Shown one piece after another: positions 60,758 to 64,000 of a stretch of DNA of 64,000 nucleotides. The stretch is from Halomonas sp. H10-9-1 (GTDB lineage: Bacteria > Pseudomonadota > Gammaproteobacteria > Pseudomonadales > Halomonadaceae): positions 558,001-622,000 of the forward strand of contig NZ_JAMSHO010000001.1 of the NCBI RefSeq assembly GCF_040147005.1, given 5' to 3'. The stretch's first letter is position 1. Every line of letters starts with the position of its first letter. Under the pieces are notes generated by a model that saw only the letters and a list, made by a program, of their open reading frames with translations, was not told the origin of the DNA and did not search any database. Position numbers and translations under genes: made by a program.

Positions 60758-62262
60758 GGGGCGTCTCCCTCGGTGGACAGCAGGGCGCGGGTCACCGCCT
60801 CGGGGCGTGCCAGCTGCTCGGCGGTGGCGTCGGTGTAGTCGGCGAGGGGCCCGGCGAGGATGACCAGCAGCGGCGAGGCACCGATCAGCCAGCCCACGCC
60901 GAACCACTGGCGGGTTGGCAGGCGCTGGCCGTCCGCCTCGCCGCTGCTGCGCCAGAACAGCGTCGAGCCGGCCCGGGAGAGGGCGACGATGGCGGCCAGC
61001 CCCGAGAGCAGCAGGATCGGCCATAGCCAGGCGCGCTGGCCGCCCTCGGCGGTGACCAGCAGCAGCGCCTTGCCGATCGCCCCGGAGAGCGGCGGCATGC
61101 CGGCCACCGCCACCGCGCCGGCGAAGAACAGCAGTGCCAGCCAGCGCCCCTGGCGCAGCGGCCGGCCCTTGACGATGCGGGTGCCCGCCTTGCCGCGCTG
61201 GGCGCCGATCATCTCGGCCAGCAGGAAGAGGCCGCCGGTGACCAGGGTGGTGTGGATCAGGTAGTAGAGCAGGGCGGAGATCGCCGCCGGGGTGCCGATG
61301 CCGATGCCCGCCAGCAGGGTGCCCACCGAGACCAGCACCAGATAGGCCACCAGCAGGCGCAGGTCGCGCGCCGCCAGGGTGCCGGCGCCGGCGGCCACCA
61401 GGGTGGCCAGGGCGAACCACCACACCCAGCCCTGCTCCAGGTCGGCCAGGGGACCGGCGCCCTCGCCGAACACCAGGGAGTAGACCCGCAGGATGGCGTA
61501 GATGCCGACCTTGGTCATGATGGCGAACAGCGCGGCCACCGGCGCCGGCGCCGCCGCGTAGGCCCTGGGCAGCCAGAAGTAGAGTGGCAGGATGGCGGCC
61601 TTGAGGCCGAACACCACCAGCAGCATCAGGCCGCCGGCCACCACCAGCCCCTCGCGCTCGGCGGGAAGCCCGGCGAGGCGCGTGGCCATGTCGGCCATGT
61701 TGAGGGTGCCGGTGGCGCCGTAGAGGATGCCCACGCTGATCAAGAACAGCGACGAGCCCGCCAGGTTGAGCACCACGTAGTGGACCCCGGCCATGATGCG
61801 GTTGCGGCCGCCGCCGTGCAGCAGCAGGGCGTAGGAGGCGAGCAGCAGGACCTCGAAGAACACGAAGAGGTTGAACAGGTCGCCGGTGAGAAAGGCGCCG
61901 TTGAGGCCCATCAGCTGCCACTGGAAGAGGCCGTGGAAGTTGCTGCCACGCTCGTCGTCGCCGGCGCAGGCGAACACCACCGCGCCCAGGGCGAGCACGG
62001 CGGTGAGCAGCACCATCAGCGCCGAGAGGCGGTCGAGCACCAGCACGATGCCGAAGGGGGGCTGCCAGTCGCCCAGGGCGTAGTAGGTCACCTCGCCGCC
62101 GGCGGCACGCGCCACCAGGGCGATGGCCACCAGCAGCAGGGCCAGGGTGGCGCCGACGCCCACCAGGCGCTTGACGCGCACGCTGCCCTGGCGCTGGAAC
62201 AGCAGCAGCAGGCCGGCTACCAGCGGCACCACCACCGGCAGCACGATCAGGTGAGACATCAT
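60754..62262 (-). CDS. mrpD: Mrp antiporter subunit D
   Basis: 502 residues with about 14 membrane helices; homologous to the proton-pumping subunits of NADH dehydrogenase. Visible family segments include GLNGAFLTGDLFNLFVFFEVLLLASYALLLHGGG with the essential Glu, and FGLKAAILPLYFWLPRAYAAAPAPVAALFAIMTKVG with the proton-path Lys. It overlaps mrpC by 4 bases. Confidence 0.95.
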   Translation of the reverse strand: MMSHLIVLPVVVPLVAGLLLLFQRQGSVRVKRLVGVGATLALLLVAIALVARAAGGEVTYYALGDWQPPFGIVLVLDRLSALMVLLTAVLALGAVVFACAGDDERGSNFHGLFQWQLMGLNGAFLTGDLFNLFVFFEVLLLASYALLLHGGGRNRIMAGVHYVVLNLAGSSLFLISVGILYGATGTLNMADMATRLAGLPAEREGLVVAGGLMLLVVFGLKAAILPLYFWLPRAYAAAPAPVAALFAIMTKVGIYAILRVYSLVFGEGAGPLADLEQGWVWWFALATLVAAGAGTLAARDLRLLVAYLVLVSVGTLLAGIGIGTPAAISALLYYLIHTTLVTGGLFLLAEMIGAQRGKAGTRIVKGRPLRQGRWLALLFFAGAVAVAGMPPLSGAIGKALLLVTAEGGQRAWLWPILLLSGLAAIVALSRAGSTLFWRSSGEADGQRLPTRQWFGVGWLIGASPLLVILAGPLADYTDATAEQLARPEAVTRALLSTEGDAP

Positions 62263-62603
62263 CGGCGACCCTCCCCGGCTTCATGCTTGCGGCCGTCGAC
62301 GTGGTCGTTGCCGGCCTCGCTGCGCGCCCGCATGGCCAGGATCACCACGAAGGCGGTCATCGCGAAGCCGATCACGATGGCGGTGAGCACCAGCGCCTGG
62401 GGCAGGGGGTCGGCGTAGTCGCCGGCGCCATTCACCAGGGCGGCGCCGTCGGTGGTCAGCCCGCCCATGGAGAACAGGAAGAGGTTCACGGCATAGGAGA
62501 GCAGGGTCAGGCCCACCACCACCGGGAAGGTGCGCGCGCGCAGGGTCAGGTAGAGCCCGCAGGCGGTGAGCACGCCGGTGGTGATGGCGTAGAGGCTTTC
62601 CAT
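62259..62603 (-). CDS. mrpC: Mrp antiporter subunit C
   Basis: 114 residues, three membrane helices, NuoK-like: LLSYAVNLFLFSMGGLT and DPLPQALVLTAIVIGFAMTAFVVILAMRA. Its first base is the last base of the mrpAB stop. A His-rich short tail (DHVDGRKHEAGEGRR) is cytoplasmic. Confidence 0.95.
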   Translation of the reverse strand: MESLYAITTGVLTACGLYLTLRARTFPVVVGLTLLSYAVNLFLFSMGGLTTDGAALVNGAGDYADPLPQALVLTAIVIGFAMTAFVVILAMRARSEAGNDHVDGRKHEAGEGRR

Positions 62604-64000
62604 CAGGAGGACTCCTTGGGAGTGTCAGAGGGCGATGCGGCCTCGGTGGCGGGCGCCTTGGCCGGGCGGTGGGGGGTGGTGACCTTGCCCAGGTTGGCCA
62701 GGATCATCAGGGTGGCGCCCACCACGGCGAGGTAGACGCCGAGGTCGAAGAGCATGGCGGTGGCCAGCTCGAACTTGCCCACCAGTGGCAGCGAGAAGTA
62801 GCCGAACGAGGAGGTCAGGAAGGGGTAGCCGAACAGCCAGCTGCCCAGCCCCGTGAGGGTGGCGATGCCGACACCGGCCACCGCCACCGGCTGGTAGGGG
62901 AAGTTCAGGCGCCGCTGGGCCCACTCCACGCCGCGGGCCATGTAGAGCAGGATCAGCGCCACCGCGGTGACCAGGCCGGCGATGAAGCCGCCGCCCGGCT
63001 CGTTGTGGCCGCGCAGGAAGATGAAGGCCGAGACCAGCAGTGCCAGCGGCAGCAGGGCCATGGAGATGGAGGTGAGGATCGCCGGGTAGCGGTCCGGCGA
63101 CCAGACGCGCCCCTCGCCGTCGCTGTGGGGCATGAACACCCGCAGGCGATTGAGCAGCTTGAAGATCGCCAGGCCGGCCAGCGCCAGCACGGTGATCTCG
63201 CCCAGGGTATCGAAGCCGCGGAAGTCCACCAGGATGACGTTGACCACGTTGTGGCCGCCGCCGCCGGGCACGCTGTTCTCCAGGAAGAAGCCCGAGATGG
63301 AGGCGTTGTCGCGGGTCAGCACCGCGTAGTTGAGGCTCGCCACCACCAGTCCCAGGCTACCGGCGAGTACCACATCGCGCAGGTTGCGACGGTTGGAGGA
63401 CTCGGTGGGTGTCTTCTGGGGCAGGAAGAACAGCGCCAGCATCAGCAGGATCATGGTCACCACCTCGACCGACAGCTGGGTGAGCGCCAGGTCCGGGGCC
63501 GAGAAGCGGGCGAAGGTCAGCGAGACCACCAGGCCCACCACCGAGAGCATGATCAGCGAGATCAGGCGGAAGCGGTGGGTGACCGCGGTGGCGATACCGC
63601 CGAACACCAGCAGGGCGGCGCCCAGCAGCACCACGCCGTCGATGGGCTGGTTGCCCTGGGAGCCGGTCAGCCCGCTCATGCGCGCCAGGCCCAGCCCGCC
63701 CATCAGCAGCGAGGCGAACAGCAGCCAGGTCATGTAGCGCTGCAGGGAGCCACCGTCGAAGCGGCCCAGGCCACGCTCGGACCAGCGGCCCAGGCACTGC
63801 AGCGCCGCTTCGAACACCAGGCGGGCATCCACCGGGCCGAAGCCGCGATGGAAGTGGCGCAGGTCGGCGTGTCGCCAGTAGGCGGCAGCCCCGGCGACGA
63901 TGGCGATGGCGCTCATCGCCAGTGGCAGGTTCAGGCCGTGCCAGATGGCCAGGTGGAACGCCAGGGGTTCGCCCAGTACCGCCTCCACGGCCAGCCCCAG
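62603..64000 (-). CDS. mrpA: Fused Mrp antiporter subunit A/B, C-terminal part (runs off the window)
   Basis: 466 codons are open to the window edge, so the N-terminal, NuoL-like antiporter portion lies beyond 64000. The visible part has the end of MrpA, an MbhD-like helix pair ([17 protein letters not shown] and [20 protein letters not shown]), and an MnhB domain ([40 protein letters not shown]). A and B in one chain is the arrangement of PhaAB-type (group 2) complexes. The complex exchanges Na+ for H+, important for pH and salt tolerance. Confidence 0.92.
   Translation of the reverse strand: MGLAVEAVLGEPLAFHLAIWHGLNLPLAMSAIAIVAGAAAYWRHADLRHFHRGFGPVDARLVFEAALQCLGRWSERGLGRFDGGSLQRYMTWLLFASLLMGGLGLARMSGLTGSQGNQPIDGVVLLGAALLVFGGIATAVTHRFRLISLIMLSVVGLVVSLTFARFSAPDLALTQLSVEVVTMILLMLALFFLPQKTPTESSNRRNLRDVVLAGSLGLVVASLNYAVLTRDNASISGFFLENSVPGGGGHNVVNVILVDFRGFDTLGEITVLALAGLAIFKLLNRLRVFMPHSDGEGRVWSPDRYPAILTSISMALLPLALLVSAFIFLRGHNEPGGGFIAGLVTAVALILLYMARGVEWAQRRLNFPYQPVAVAGVGIATLTGLGSWLFGYPFLTSSFGYFSLPLVGKFELATAMLFDLGVYLAVVGATLMILANLGKVTTPHRPAKAPATEAASPSDTPKESS

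Noticed and set aside
60260..62284. 674-codon minus-strand frame spanning mrpD and mrpE
   Set aside because: Only its last 165 codons are a real protein (MrpE); the rest is the wrong frame of mrpD and gives Arg/Gly/Pro-rich nonsense.

Overview
The window is one contiguous stretch of a high-GC gammaproteobacterial chromosome. Gene content and order point to Halomonadaceae (a Halomonas-like halophile): a multi-subunit Mrp Na+/H+ antiporter, a cbb3 oxidase cluster under an Anr/Fnr protein, an acs/CrbSR/sodium-symporter acetate locus, a HiPIP and a DUF6482 protein. The assignment rests on protein resemblance and gene order, not on an rRNA. No phage, IS element, CRISPR array or genomic island is visible. 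The clearest mobile element is an intein inside the replicative helicase gene dnaB.

Layout. 1-5000: pyruvate dehydrogenase E1 and a three-lipoyl E2 (aceE, aceF). 5200-12600: housekeeping genes adk, tsaB, rsmJ, plsB (minus), a ClsB-type cardiolipin synthase, a UPF0149 protein (minus) and sprT. 12600-25400: acetate utilisation and sensing: acs, response regulator crbR, the giant symporter-domain kinase crbS (minus), a small membrane protein (minus), the VC_2705-type sodium:solute symporter with its DUF4212 small subunit (minus), then divergently a cNMP/CBS/DUF294 protein and a DnaQ-like exonuclease. 25400-37700: ttcA, then on the minus strand ccoNOQP, ccoGHIS, a TauE/DsbD_2-like protein, a divergent hemN-like gene and anr. 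A near-consensus Fnr/Anr box lies upstream of ccoN.

37800-49000: a hydrolase, a five-gene tRNA cluster (Val, Asp, Asp, Val, Asp), fadH, the stress trio yeaG-yeaH-ycgB, a Tat-exported HiPIP (minus), a stand-alone Lrp/AsnC RAM domain protein, a membrane-anchored DNA/RNA endonuclease and three tRNA-Leu genes (minus). 49000-58100: rnr-rlmB, rpsF-rpsR-DUF2232-rplI, dnaB with a 418-residue intein, and two small conserved-type proteins. 58450-64000: hemH, then convergently mrpG-F-E-D-C and the 3' part of a fused mrpAB that runs off the right edge.

How the parts connect. The acetate locus looks self-contained: probable uptake (symporter pair), activation (Acs) and sensing (CrbS/CrbR). It shares a TTGGTCTA-like motif upstream of acs and in the symporter/DUF294 divergent region. 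The cbb3 cluster carries structural genes, copper delivery, assembly factors and its likely regulator.

Non-coding structure of note: a repeat family (GC hairpin plus heptamer array) at the 3' ends of clsB, ttcA and rlmB, which supplies stop codons to two genes; a nested palindrome upstream of hemH; and a 9-bp tandem repeat next to it.
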